From assembly GCF_049943125.1 (NCBI RefSeq), contig NZ_CP188040.1, forward strand, positions 3,286,001 to 3,350,000: a stretch of 64,000 nucleotides of DNA. The letters are read 5' to 3'. This DNA comes from JAEXZL01 sp049943125. GTDB lineage: Bacteria; Bacillota; Clostridia; Clostridiales; Clostridiaceae. Both the position numbers and the translations under genes were made by a program. Within the stretch, counting starts at the first letter, position 1, and each line of letters opens with the position of its first letter. Below are positions 34,442-43,574 of the stretch, in pieces. The notes under the pieces were generated by a model. That model did no database searches, was not told the origin of the DNA, and saw only the letters and a program-made list of their open reading frames with translations.

Positions 34442-34798
34442 ATGGATACAATTACATACATACTTAAAATTATTTTTTCTTTAATCTTTATATTGCTGCT
34501 AATATATATTTTTTATAGCATAAGCAGCAAAAAACTCATAGGCTTAAAATCTACAGAAGCTATAAAGGTTATAGAAAGATTACCAATATCAAAGGATACT
34601 TGTCTTTTGGTAGTAAGCTTAGGAGACAGGGGTTACTTTTTGGCATCGGGACCTAAGGGCTTTGATGTTATTGACGAATTAACCTCAGAAGAGATTATGA
34701 AAATTCAAGAAGAGAGAACCTCAAAGGTTGAGAACAATAAAATTGAAATGGATAAGCTCATAGGAAAATTAAAAGTAAAGGATTGGCTGAGCAGATGA
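34442..34798 (+). CDS. fliO: Flagellar biosynthesis protein FliO (FliZ-like)
   Basis: The 118-residue protein has an N-terminal membrane helix (ILKIIFSLIFILLLIYIFYSI) and a small cytoplasmic domain (STEAIKVIERLPISKDTCLLVVSLGDRGYFLASGPKGFDVIDEL), the FliO fold that assists FliP assembly. It lies directly before fliP, with which it overlaps as ATGA. Sequence conservation is low, so position carries weight. Confidence 0.88.
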   Translation: MDTITYILKIIFSLIFILLLIYIFYSISSKKLIGLKSTEAIKVIERLPISKDTCLLVVSLGDRGYFLASGPKGFDVIDELTSEEIMKIQEERTSKVENNKIEMDKLIGKLKVKDWLSR

Positions 34799-35556
34799 TA
34801 AATACTAAAAGATTAATAAGGACAACTTTCATATTAGTAGCTTTGTTAGTTTTGACTAAGATAGCGCCAGTAAAAGCTGAATCCTTAATCGAATTACCAG
34901 ATTTAACAGGAGGGGATTCTCCTTCAGCTTATGTGTCAAACATAAGACTAATGCTCCTTCTTACTGTACTAACCTTGCTGCCATCCTTTATTATAATGAT
35001 GACCTCCTTCACTAGAATTATAGTAACCTTTTCCTTCTTAAAGGGAGCTATTGGCGTGCAGCAGTCAATACCAAATCAAATATTTATAGGACTAGCTCTC
35101 TTTCTTACAATATTTATTATGGCTCCAGTATACAATGAGATCAATACAGAAGCTCTGGTGCCTTTTATGAATGAAGAGATAAATCAGCAGGAGGCAATGG
35201 AGAGAGCCTCAGCACCAATACGAAGATTTATGCTAACTCAGACGAGAGATAAGGACCTAGAGCTCTTTGTGGAGTTGTCAGAAGTTAGCGAGGAAGAGCT
35301 GACTATGGAAAATATACCCTTACATATAGTAGTTCCAGCATTTATTATAAGTGAACTAAAAACAGCCTTCCAGATAGGCTTCTTATTGTATATACCTTTT
35401 CTAATTATCGACTTAGTCGTTGCAAGTGTTCTTATGTCAATGGGTATGTTTATGCTTCAACCTACAATAATTTCTCTGCCATTTAAGCTATTGCTTTTCG
35501 TTATGGTAGATGGTTGGAATATAATGGTTGAATCAATAATCAAAAGCTTTTTTTAG
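34795..35556 (+). CDS. fliP: Flagellar export gate protein FliP
   Basis: The 253-residue membrane protein starts with a signal peptide-like segment (LIRTTFILVALLVLTKIAPVKA) as in other FliP, then NIRLMLLLTVLTLLPSFIIMMTSFTRIIVTFSFLKGAIGVQQSIPNQIFIGLALFLT and C-terminal FQIGFLLYIPFLIIDLVVASVLMSMGMFML. ATG 34795 overlaps the fliO stop as ATGA. Confidence 0.96.
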   Translation: MINTKRLIRTTFILVALLVLTKIAPVKAESLIELPDLTGGDSPSAYVSNIRLMLLLTVLTLLPSFIIMMTSFTRIIVTFSFLKGAIGVQQSIPNQIFIGLALFLTIFIMAPVYNEINTEALVPFMNEEINQQEAMERASAPIRRFMLTQTRDKDLELFVELSEVSEEELTMENIPLHIVVPAFIISELKTAFQIGFLLYIPFLIIDLVVASVLMSMGMFMLQPTIISLPFKLLLFVMVDGWNIMVESIIKSFF

Positions 35557-35567
35557 GAGGATAAATT

Positions 35568-35837
35568 ATGAGTGAAAATATAGTAATAGGGGTAGTAAAG
35601 GATGCTATAACCACAGGCCTCATGGTAGCAGCTCCGATTTTAGCGGTGTCATTGTTGGTTGGTCTTATAATAAGTATATTCCAGGCAACAACTCAAATCC
35701 AGGAGCAAACCTTAACCTTTGTTCCTAAACTAATTGCTATAGCTGTTGTTGGAATATTTTTAGGTAACTGGATGCTACATAACCTTATAGGTTTTACCAA
35801 TAGAATCTTTCAGCTAATCTCAACTATTACCCAATAG
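35568..35837 (+). CDS. fliQ: Flagellar export gate protein FliQ
   Basis: The 89-residue protein has two membrane helices (LMVAAPILAVSLLVGLIISIFQATTQIQEQTLTFVPKLIAIAVVGIF) with the family's QATTQIQEQTL loop. It sits between fliP and the fliR-flhB fusion behind a good site AGGAGG. Confidence 0.96.
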   Translation: MSENIVIGVVKDAITTGLMVAAPILAVSLLVGLIISIFQATTQIQEQTLTFVPKLIAIAVVGIFLGNWMLHNLIGFTNRIFQLISTITQ

Positions 35838-35845
35838 GTGATGAA

Positions 35846-37675
35846 GTGTTTGAAACTGAATATTTACTCATAACATTTTTAATTTCCTTAAGGCTAATAA
35901 GCTTTTTTATGGTTCTCCCAATACTCTTTCCTAAGGGAACACCCAATCAGATTAAAATTGCTTTATCCTTAGTATTGGCATTCATTATTTCTAGCTATTT
36001 TTATGATGCTGCTATAGACTTAACTAAAGCTTCAGCATTTATTATGGCAGTTATTAGTGAGACTTGTGCTGGTTTGTTCTTAGGAGTAGCTGTAAGCCTG
36101 ACTATAGAAGCTATCAGGATTGCTGGTAGTCTATTAGACCTTTATGTGGGATTGTCGATGGTATCGCTCTATGATCCTACTACAAGCTCTAACAGTTCTT
36201 TAATCGAAAGGCTATTTTACTATATTGCTATTACAGTTTTTATAATAGCTGATGGTCATCATTTATTAATAAATATTATTATTGAAAGCTATGAAGCTGT
36301 AGCTCTTGGTAGTAATATCGTTTTTCAAGATAGTATCTGGATTATGCTTCAAGGCTTTATTAGCTATTTTGCTTTAGCAGTACAATTAGCAATTCCAGTA
36401 ATACTCATAATATTAATCACTGATATAATAATGGGTTTAGTTTCTAGGTCTGTTCCTCAAATTAATGTGATGATATTAGGGCTTCCAATAAAGTTAATAG
36501 CTGGATTAGCTGCTATTTTGCTATTTCTTCCTTATCTCCTTAGGGGTATAGCATTAATTTTTGACAATATACCTACCAATATAAGGGATATATTAAAGGC
36601 TGTCCCAGTAATGCTTATCTTTGCTGCTGAGGAAAAAACTGAGGATGCTACACCAAGAAAAAAGCAAGAAGCACGAAAAAAGGGTCAAGTAGCCAAAAGT
36701 AAAGAAATGAATCAAGCCTTAACCCTGCTAGCATGTACTCTACTATTAGCTGGGTTCAGTGGATTTGTATCCGGTAGCTTAAGAGATACCTTTATACATT
36801 TTATTTCTATAGATTTCACAACAGGATTAGATTTTAAATTTCTTCAAAAAAACCTAATAACAGCCTTAGGGAGAATTGCAATTGCTTTGTTGCCAATTGT
36901 GATTCCAATAATGGTCATGGGAATATTTGCGAACTTTGTACAAACAGGATTTATATTTTCCACTAAACCATTAAAGCCTGAGTTTTCTAAGATTAATCCA
37001 ATTAGCGGCTTTAAAAGAATGTTCTCTCAAAAGACAGGGATAGAGCTTATAAAAAACTTAGCTATCGTAGCTATAATAGCCTATAGTGGTTATGGATATT
37101 TAAAGGATAATTTTACAAAAATATTAACTGTAGGTAATCTATACCTGCCATCCTTGATATTTCAAATAAAAGAACTTTTTTTAGGGATTTTTCTTAAGGT
37201 TGTACTTGTATTAATAGTTATTGCAATAATTGACTTTATTTATCAAAGGTATAGCTTTAATAAAGAACTTAAAATGACAAAGCAGGAAGTAAAAGAAGAA
37301 TATAAGCAAGATGAGGGTGATCCTCAGTTAAAATCAAAAATTAAACAGAAACAACGAGAATTCGCTACTAGGCGCATGATGCAGTCTATTCCTGAGGCTA
37401 CAGTTATAGTCACAAATCCAACGCATTTTGCAGTAGCTTTAAAATATACAGATAATACAAATTCTGCTCCTAAGGTAGTGGCGAAAGGTGCTGACTATTT
37501 AGCAATGAGAATCAAGGAAGCTGCTAAAAAGAATAGTATACCTATAGTAGAGAATCGACCATTGGCAAGAAAGTTATATGATGAAGTAAGTATAGATAAT
37601 GAAATACCACCAGAGTTATATAAAGGTGTAGCAGAAATATTGGCTGCTATATACAAACTAAAAAAAACTAGATAA
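35846..37675 (+). CDS. fliR-flhB: Fused flagellar export gate protein FliR-FlhB
   Basis: A single 609-residue chain joins FliR (about 1-255: YLLITFLISLRLISFFMVLPILFP ... GLPIKLIAGLAAILLFLPYLL) to FlhB (from about 262: EEKTEDATPRKKQEARKKGQVAKSKEMNQA). There is no stop or restart between them. FlhB retains the autocleavage site NPTH at residues 524-527 (VIVTNPTHFAVAL) that switches export from hook to filament. The fusion is known from Clostridium; it fits the structure in which FlhB wraps the FliPQR complex. Starts at GTG 35846 behind AGGTGATG. Confidence 0.95.
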   Translation: MFETEYLLITFLISLRLISFFMVLPILFPKGTPNQIKIALSLVLAFIISSYFYDAAIDLTKASAFIMAVISETCAGLFLGVAVSLTIEAIRIAGSLLDLYVGLSMVSLYDPTTSSNSSLIERLFYYIAITVFIIADGHHLLINIIIESYEAVALGSNIVFQDSIWIMLQGFISYFALAVQLAIPVILIILITDIIMGLVSRSVPQINVMILGLPIKLIAGLAAILLFLPYLLRGIALIFDNIPTNIRDILKAVPVMLIFAAEEKTEDATPRKKQEARKKGQVAKSKEMNQALTLLACTLLLAGFSGFVSGSLRDTFIHFISIDFTTGLDFKFLQKNLITALGRIAIALLPIVIPIMVMGIFANFVQTGFIFSTKPLKPEFSKINPISGFKRMFSQKTGIELIKNLAIVAIIAYSGYGYLKDNFTKILTVGNLYLPSLIFQIKELFLGIFLKVVLVLIVIAIIDFIYQRYSFNKELKMTKQEVKEEYKQDEGDPQLKSKIKQKQREFATRRMMQSIPEATVIVTNPTHFAVALKYTDNTNSAPKVVAKGADYLAMRIKEAAKKNSIPIVENRPLARKLYDEVSIDNEIPPELYKGVAEILAAIYKLKKTR

Positions 37676-37691
37676 AAGGTGATGTTACTAC

Positions 37692-39752
37692 ATGGCTGAA
37701 ACAAGACAGGTAAATATAAAGAATAAAATTGATATAATTGTAGCCTTTAGTGTTATTGGTATAGTCATGATGATGATAATACCACTTCCAGCAGTAATAT
37801 TAGATGTATTACTTGTAATCAATATAACAATATCCTTAGTAATCCTATTAATAACTATGTTCACCACAGAGGTGCTTCAGTTTTCTATATTTCCAACACT
37901 ACTTTTGATTACTACTCTTTTTAGGCTAGGCTTAAATATTTCATCTACTCGATTGATCTTAAGAGATGGAGATGCAGGTTCAGTAATTGAGGCTTTTGGT
38001 AACTTCGTAACTGGAGGAAATTACATTGTTGGTATAATAATATTCTTAATTATTATAATTATACAGTTTATGGTAATAACTAATGGAGCTGGAAGAGTAT
38101 CTGAGGTTTCAGCTAGATTTACTTTAGATGCAATGCCAGGAAAGCAGATGAGTATAGATGCGGACCTTAATGCTGGACTTATTGATGAACAAATGGCCAG
38201 GATTAGGAGGAGGAAGCTCCAGCAGGAGGCAGATTTTTATGGAGCTATGGATGGTGCATCGAAATTTGTAAAGGGTGATGCCATAGCTGGAATAATAATT
38301 ACTGTGATAAACATTCTTGGAGGTATAATCTTAGGGATTGTACTTCTTAATATGGGAGCTTTAGAAGCCATGGAGAAATTCACCATTTTAACCATAGGAG
38401 ACGGTTTAGTTAGCCAGATACCTGCACTTTTGATATCTACCGCCTCTGGTGTGCTTGTAACTAGAGCAGGCAGTGATGAAAATTTAGGAAATCAATTAGG
38501 AAGACAGCTTACTGCCTTCCCTCAGGTTATAGCCATTGCTTCTGTAGTTTTATTTGCCTTAGCTTTTACAGGACTACCTATGTTTCCTTTTTTACTCTTA
38601 TCCTTTGCCTCTGGTATAAGTGCTTATCTTCTTTATAAGGATGAAAAAGAGCAGCTTGCTGCTAACATAGAAAGTGAGCAAGCAGAAATTACTGAGATCG
38701 AAAAGAGAGAGCCTGAAAATGTAGCTTCATTAATTTCTTTGGAACCCTTAGAAGTAGAAATAGGTTATGGTCTTATTCCCTTAGCAGATGATAGGAATGG
38801 TGGGGATCTCCTCCAAAGGATAGCTTCTGTAAGAAGACAATGTGCCATTGAAATGGGTATTATAGTTCAGCATATAAGAATTAGAGATAATCTTCAAATA
38901 AAAAATAATCAGTACAATATAAAAATCAGAGGTACAGTAATTGCATCCTCAGAGCTTATGGCAAATATGCTACTCTGTATGGATCCCTCTGGAGATAACA
39001 ATCAAATTTCAGGAATAAAAACCCTAGAGCCTACTTTTGGCCTGCCGGCAGTTTGGATAAATAAGGATCAAAGAGAAGAAGCAGAAATACAGGGTCTCAC
39101 TGTTGTTGATCCTACTACTGTAATGGTAACTCATTTGACTGAGGCAATTAAGTCTCATTCTTATGAGCTTTTGGGAAGACAAGAAACTAAACTCATAATA
39201 GATACGGTTAAGGAAAAATATAGTGCAGTAGTAGAGGAACTTATACCAGATCTTATGACCATTGGAGAAGTTCAAAAGGTCCTTCAAAATTTACTCCGAG
39301 AAAGAGTATCCATAAGAGATATGGCAACAATATTGGAATCCTTAGCTGATAATTCAAGAAATACAAGAGATATTGAACTCCTAACGGAATATGTTAGATA
39401 TTCACTGAATCGAAATATCAGCAGTAGCTTGATTGATGAAAGTAGAAAGGTTATTGTAGCAACCCTTGCTCCTGAACTTGAAGTGATGCTTAGCAATAAT
39501 CTACAGAAGACACCACAGAGCAGCTTTATCATGCTGGAGCCAGATAAAACGCAAAGACTCTTCGATAACATAAATAAAATAATTGATACCATTTATTTTA
39601 ACAATAATCAGCCAGTTATTCTTGTTTCACCAAAGATAAGACCAGCATTTAAAAAGCTTATAGAGATGGTTTTTCCTCAAATAATGGTTATTTCTTTAAA
39701 TGAGATACCTAATGACATAGAAATAAAAACTCAAGGGGTTGTGAATATTTAA
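37692..39752 (+). CDS. flhA: Flagellar export gate protein FlhA
   Basis: The 686-residue protein has about eight N-terminal membrane helices, the FHIPEP-family signature (TLFRLGLNISSTRLIL; RFTLDAMPGKQMSIDADLNAGLI; RRRKLQQEADFYGAMDGASKFVKGDAIAG) and the large cytoplasmic domain (LEVEIGYGLIPLADDRNGGDLLQRI) that binds substrate-chaperone complexes. It ends in TAATG, overlapping flhF. Confidence 0.97.
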   Translation: MAETRQVNIKNKIDIIVAFSVIGIVMMMIIPLPAVILDVLLVINITISLVILLITMFTTEVLQFSIFPTLLLITTLFRLGLNISSTRLILRDGDAGSVIEAFGNFVTGGNYIVGIIIFLIIIIIQFMVITNGAGRVSEVSARFTLDAMPGKQMSIDADLNAGLIDEQMARIRRRKLQQEADFYGAMDGASKFVKGDAIAGIIITVINILGGIILGIVLLNMGALEAMEKFTILTIGDGLVSQIPALLISTASGVLVTRAGSDENLGNQLGRQLTAFPQVIAIASVVLFALAFTGLPMFPFLLLSFASGISAYLLYKDEKEQLAANIESEQAEITEIEKREPENVASLISLEPLEVEIGYGLIPLADDRNGGDLLQRIASVRRQCAIEMGIIVQHIRIRDNLQIKNNQYNIKIRGTVIASSELMANMLLCMDPSGDNNQISGIKTLEPTFGLPAVWINKDQREEAEIQGLTVVDPTTVMVTHLTEAIKSHSYELLGRQETKLIIDTVKEKYSAVVEELIPDLMTIGEVQKVLQNLLRERVSIRDMATILESLADNSRNTRDIELLTEYVRYSLNRNISSSLIDESRKVIVATLAPELEVMLSNNLQKTPQSSFIMLEPDKTQRLFDNINKIIDTIYFNNNQPVILVSPKIRPAFKKLIEMVFPQIMVISLNEIPNDIEIKTQGVVNI

Positions 39753-40822
39753 TGGTAGTTAAGAGATATACAGGAAATAACATAACTGAGGTAATGGCGA
39801 AAATTAAATCAGACATGGGAGGAGAGGCCTTAATTGTAAGTCAGAGAAAGGTAAGAAAGCAGGGGCTATGGGGGCTGTTTTCCAGCAAACTTATCGAGAT
39901 TACCGCTGCTAAAGAGGAAAAAACTAGAGACGATGTAAATATAAATACCACTTCTTATTACTATGATAAAAGAATGGGACATCCTCATAATAACAGTGAT
40001 AAAACCGAAGAAATACTCCGGGAGCTACAAAAATTAAAAAGTTCTATAGATGAATCAAAAGAAAAAGAATCACCTTTTAGGAAAATGCTTACGGAGCTTG
40101 ATTTAAGTGATGAGTTAATAGAAGAAATAATAAATACTGTAAAAGAAGGGGACATTACAGAGGAAAAGGCACAGAAAAACCTACCGAAGCTACTAAAGCC
40201 CTATCTATCTGTCAGTAGCCGTGAACTTAAAGGTAATGTGGTTTTGGTTGGACCTACAGGGGTAGGGAAAACTACTACAATTGCAAAGCTCGCTGGAAGG
40301 CTATCTTTAATAGATAAGAAAAGTGTAGGATTAATTACTGTTGATACCTACAGAATAGGTGCAGTAGAACAATTAAAAACCTATGCAGAGATTATGAATA
40401 TACCCTTTAAGGTGGTGGTGACTTTAAAGGATATGGAGGAAGCTATAAAGGAACTATCTCACTGTGATGTGGTACTTATTGATACTACTGGAAGGAGCTC
40501 AAAGAATTCAATGCAGATTTCTGAGCTGAGGGCCTTTATTGATAAAAGTAAGAGCAAGGATATCCATCTGGTAATAAGTGCGGGAACAAAGGATAAGGAT
40601 GTAGTTAATATTATAGAAGCTTATAAAACCTTAGCCTATACAAGGTTGATAGTAACTAAGCTTGATGAAACAATGACCTATGGTGTAATCCTTTCAATAG
40701 CTAATGCTGCAAAGGTTCCAGTGAGCTATATAACTACAGGTCAGAATGTACCGGAGGATATTCAGGTACCTACAAAAGATAAGCTGGTGAGATTAATTCT
40801 TAAGGAGGACAACCTATGTTAG
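39752..40822 (+). CDS. flhF: SRP-like GTPase FlhF (flagellar placement)
   Basis: The 356-residue GTPase decides where a flagellum is built. Layout: basic N-terminal B domain (1-110, KRYTGNNITEVMAKIKSDMGGEALIVSQRKV), N domain, and G domain with P-loop GPTGVGKT (167-174), VDTYRIGAVEQLKTYAEI, DTTGRS and TKLDET. All G motifs are intact. The next gene is an FlhG whose FlhF-activating helix is kept. Confidence 0.95.
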   Translation: MVVKRYTGNNITEVMAKIKSDMGGEALIVSQRKVRKQGLWGLFSSKLIEITAAKEEKTRDDVNINTTSYYYDKRMGHPHNNSDKTEEILRELQKLKSSIDESKEKESPFRKMLTELDLSDELIEEIINTVKEGDITEEKAQKNLPKLLKPYLSVSSRELKGNVVLVGPTGVGKTTTIAKLAGRLSLIDKKSVGLITVDTYRIGAVEQLKTYAEIMNIPFKVVVTLKDMEEAIKELSHCDVVLIDTTGRSSKNSMQISELRAFIDKSKSKDIHLVISAGTKDKDVVNIIEAYKTLAYTRLIVTKLDETMTYGVILSIANAAKVPVSYITTGQNVPEDIQVPTKDKLVRLILKEDNLC

Positions 40823-41535
40823 ATCAGGCTGAAACCTTAAGACAATTAGCGAATCTCACAAATAAAGATATGCATTCTAAAATTATAACTATCGTTTCAA
40901 GGAATGTAGGAGAAGAGGATGGAAACTTTGCTTTAAAGTTAGCTGAAGCAATAGCTATAAAGGGGGAAAAAGTATTAATTATAATAGAGAAAAGTGAGGA
41001 AGCTTTAAATAAGGAGCAACCCTTTATTGATATGTTAAACTACAATTCCTCTATGACAAATTTAAAAAACAGCATAATAAATAGCCCTTTAGGGGTGAAG
41101 ATATTACAAGGATTTTCAAAAAATAATAAAAATTCTTATGAATATAGAAAAATACAAGGTATAAAAGAACAGCTCCATAATATAGGAGATTTTAACTATA
41201 TTTTAATTTACACTGGAGCAGATACAGATGATACTGCTTTATCTTATATCACCTTAAGTGACATGGTTTATGTGATTACTAATACACAGATTAATTCAAT
41301 AACAGAGACCTATAGCTTAATTAAAGCTATAAATCACCATAAGCTTATGGATAAGGTTAAGCTTATAGTTTATAAGCCTAATAATATTCAGGAAGGCTAC
41401 TATACATATAACAACATTAATAGTGTAGTGAAAAGATTTTTAGATATAGAAATTGAATATTCTGGTGTTATTTTAAGAAATTCGGCCTTAGATATACAGA
41501 GAATTGCTGGAGAAGTATTATCAAAAAAATTTTAA
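40816..41535 (+). CDS. flhG: FlhG-like protein lacking the ATPase P-loop
   Basis: The 239-residue protein has the N-terminal FlhF-activating helix DQAETLRQLANL (DQAxxLR at residues 3-9), then KIITIVSRNVGEEDGNFALKLAEAIAIKGEKVLIIIEKSEEAL, which aligns by pattern with the MinD-like strand/P-loop/helix of FlhG but has SRNVGEEDGN where GKGGVGKT should be. The later IDxGAG-type aspartate is also changed (ILIYTGADTDD). The MinD-fold C-terminal strands (YVITNTQINSITETYSLIKAI) are recognisable. So it should not bind or hydrolyse ATP normally. It overlaps flhF by 7 bases. AAGGAGG precedes its ATG. Confidence 0.85.
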   Translation: MLDQAETLRQLANLTNKDMHSKIITIVSRNVGEEDGNFALKLAEAIAIKGEKVLIIIEKSEEALNKEQPFIDMLNYNSSMTNLKNSIINSPLGVKILQGFSKNNKNSYEYRKIQGIKEQLHNIGDFNYILIYTGADTDDTALSYITLSDMVYVITNTQINSITETYSLIKAINHHKLMDKVKLIVYKPNNIQEGYYTYNNINSVVKRFLDIEIEYSGVILRNSALDIQRIAGEVLSKKF

Positions 41536-41562
41536 AAGATATTAAAGCTCAGGGGTGACAGC

Positions 41563-42192
41563 ATGAAAGGGTTAAAAGCAAAGTTAAATGACAGAATAGA
41601 GATTATGTGGAATAAAAAGATATATAAAAGTACTGTCCAGGACATCAATCATGGGGAACTTACAATAAATATACCAGTTGCTGAGCTTGGATATTTGCCT
41701 GCTGCAGTGGGAGAGGTATTAAATATTATTCACTTTCAAGAGGATGGAGAGGTATACCAGTATTCTGAGGCTATAAAGGCTAGAAAGAATGAAGGGAAGC
41801 TAGCATATCTTATCATAAATTATCCAAATAGAGCACAAAAGGTTCAAAGAAGAGATTATGTGAGGGTTAAGTATAACCAAATAATTAAGTATACCAAGGG
41901 CAAAGACACAAAGGATATCAAGCTAATTAATAAAGGCTTCTTAATCGATCTAAGTGGCGGTGGAATGAAAGTTAAAATAAAGGAACAAATAAAAAGTGGA
42001 GAAAAAATAACTACAATAATTAATTATGGATCACATGAACTGAAGATAACAGGATCAGTAGTGAGGAGTGAAATAGATGCTCACGGGGAGAGGGTTTACG
42101 GTATAACCTTTGATGAGATAAGTTCATTTACTAGAGAAAGTATAATTAAAATTGTTTTTGACATTATGAGAAAACAGAGAGAACTTTTATAA
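41563..42192 (+). CDS. YcgR/DgrA-type flagellar brake protein with PilZ domain
   Basis: The 209-residue protein has an N-terminal YcgR-like beta domain (1-95) and a C-terminal PilZ domain with both c-di-GMP motifs: RRDYVRVKY (RxxxR, near residue 98) and DLSGGGMKV ([D/N]xSxxG). On binding c-di-GMP such proteins slow the motor by contacting FliG or MotA. It lies between flhG and fliA, as in other Clostridia and in Bacillus. Confidence 0.9.
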   Translation: MKGLKAKLNDRIEIMWNKKIYKSTVQDINHGELTINIPVAELGYLPAAVGEVLNIIHFQEDGEVYQYSEAIKARKNEGKLAYLIINYPNRAQKVQRRDYVRVKYNQIIKYTKGKDTKDIKLINKGFLIDLSGGGMKVKIKEQIKSGEKITTIINYGSHELKITGSVVRSEIDAHGERVYGITFDEISSFTRESIIKIVFDIMRKQRELL

Positions 42193-42204
42193 GGGGGGGT
42201 TAGT

Positions 42205-42933
42205 GTGGCAATAGCTTCAGCGTTAGAGATAAAGGAAGATTTAGTTAGGAAATTTATACCTTTAGTAAAGTACATAGCTTCGAGAGTTATTATAGGGAAA
42301 AGTAAGTACATAGATTATGAAGATTTGGTTGGCTACGGTATGTTAGGTCTTATGGATGCTATAAAGAAATTTGATGAGACAAAAGGAATGAAGTTCTCTA
42401 CATATGCGTCTATTAGAATTAAAGGGGCTATGATTGACCAGATAAGAAAAGATAGTCCAATTTCAAAAGGAGCAATGGACAAGCTTAATAGATACAATCA
42501 AACAGTAGACAAACTACAAAGTGAGCTGTTAAGAGAGCCTAGCAATCAGGAAGTAGCTATAGAAATGGGAATAAGCTTAGCTGATTTGTCAGAGATAGAG
42601 AACTATATAAATTATATTTCAATAGTATCTCTTGAGGATTTAATATTTTCCGAAGAGGACGATATTCCTCTAATTGGAACTATCGAGGATGACAAAAGTC
42701 CAAGCCCTGAAAAATCTTATGAAGAAAAAGAACAGCTAGAGTTTCTAGGAAAGGCTATTGAATTGCTTAAAGATAAGGACAGGCAGGTCCTAACCCTTTA
42801 TTACTATGAAAATTTAACCCTTAAGGAAATAGGAAAAATACTTAATGTATCAGAATCTAGAGTATGCCAGCTCCATAGCAGAGCAATAATTCATCTAAGA
42901 AGTACACTTCAAAAGCTAAAATACCATGTATAG
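42205..42933 (+). CDS. fliA: Flagellar sigma factor FliA/SigD (sigma-28)
   Basis: The 242-residue sigma factor has region 2 (LVKYIASRVIIGKSKYIDYEDLVGYGMLGLMDAIKKFDETKGMKFSTYASIRIKGAMIDQIRK), region 3 and region 4 (QVLTLYYYENLTLKEIGKILNVSESRVCQLHSRAI). It reads TAAA-N15-GCCGATAA promoters, one of which precedes flgM in this window, and is held by FlgM. The start is GTG 42205 behind AAGGGGGGG. Confidence 0.95.
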   Translation: MAIASALEIKEDLVRKFIPLVKYIASRVIIGKSKYIDYEDLVGYGMLGLMDAIKKFDETKGMKFSTYASIRIKGAMIDQIRKDSPISKGAMDKLNRYNQTVDKLQSELLREPSNQEVAIEMGISLADLSEIENYINYISIVSLEDLIFSEEDDIPLIGTIEDDKSPSPEKSYEEKEQLEFLGKAIELLKDKDRQVLTLYYYENLTLKEIGKILNVSESRVCQLHSRAIIHLRSTLQKLKYHV

Positions 42934-42941
42934 GTGAAGTA

Positions 42942-43379
42942 ATGGAGATTCTAATCATTTTTTTAGGTCTAATATTAATAATAAGTAATTATAAAAAGGT
43001 GTTTAATGAAGAAAGTAGTACTACTTTTTCTAATGAGCTAAATATGAAGAAGGAAGATGAATTATCCTATAGGCTAATTGAACTTAGAAGTGAGATTGGA
43101 GAAAGCTTTTTAATTGAGCAGCAGGAAATTGAAGAGCTTAAAACTAAGATTGATAAGCTTAATGAAGATATAAGCTATTTAAAAGGGGAGATAAAGGATA
43201 TAAACCTCCATAAGACGGTTAGTAAAAGGCTAAAGAATAAAAAAGATTCTGTGGACAATATAAAAGTAGAAAAAGTTCGTGAGCTATTAGCCGATGATAT
43301 GTCTATTGAAGATATCTGTCATAAAACTGGAGCAGGGAAGGGTGAGGTCTTATTAATAAAAGAGTTGTTTCCACATTAA
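42942..43379 (+). CDS. SwrB/YlxL-like membrane-anchored coiled-coil protein (DUF6115 type)
   Basis: The 145-residue protein has one N-terminal membrane helix (MEILIIFLGLILIISNY), a central coiled coil (EIEELKTKIDKLNEDISYLKGEIKDI) and a C-terminal helix-turn-helix-like end (VEKVRELLADDMSIEDICHKTGAGKGEVLLIKELF). Layout and position just after sigD match SwrB of Bacillus, which promotes assembly of the FliP/FlhA export gate. Direct sequence similarity is modest. Its 3' end overlaps the start of a small membrane protein gene by 28 bases. Confidence 0.75.
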   Translation: MEILIIFLGLILIISNYKKVFNEESSTTFSNELNMKKEDELSYRLIELRSEIGESFLIEQQEIEELKTKIDKLNEDISYLKGEIKDINLHKTVSKRLKNKKDSVDNIKVEKVRELLADDMSIEDICHKTGAGKGEVLLIKELFPH

Positions 43380-43570
43380 GCCAAATAATAAGAAAGCTTA
43401 TAGATCCCAAAATATTATTTGGAATTGGCTTAGGTTTATTACTCAGCATAGTCTTATCCCTTCCATTTAAGATGGATAGTAAAATTGCAGATGAAATAAT
43501 AGAAGAAAGAGCCAGAGAAATGGGAATGAAGTATCCTGATGAAATGAAGGTTATTGAAAAGGGGGACTAA
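43352..43570 (+). CDS. Small membrane protein before flgF, probable AUU start
   Basis: The frame is open from 43346 to the stop at 43568 and contains no ATG, GTG or TTG before residue 41. Starting at ATT 43352 gives 72 residues: a basic N-terminus (NKRVVSTLSQIIRKLIDPK), one membrane helix (ILFGIGLGLLLSIVLSL) and a charged C-terminus (ADEIIEERAREMG, YPDEMKVIEKGD). GGTGA (43341-43345) is 6 bases upstream. It fills the whole space between the SwrB-like gene and flgF, leaving only 4 bases before flgF. Composition and layout look like a real type II membrane protein. Function unknown. A start further in (ATG 43472) would cut off the membrane helix. Confidence 0.65.
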   Translation: MNKRVVSTLSQIIRKLIDPKILFGIGLGLLLSIVLSLPFKMDSKIADEIIEERAREMGMKYPDEMKVIEKGD

Positions 43571-43574
43571 GATA

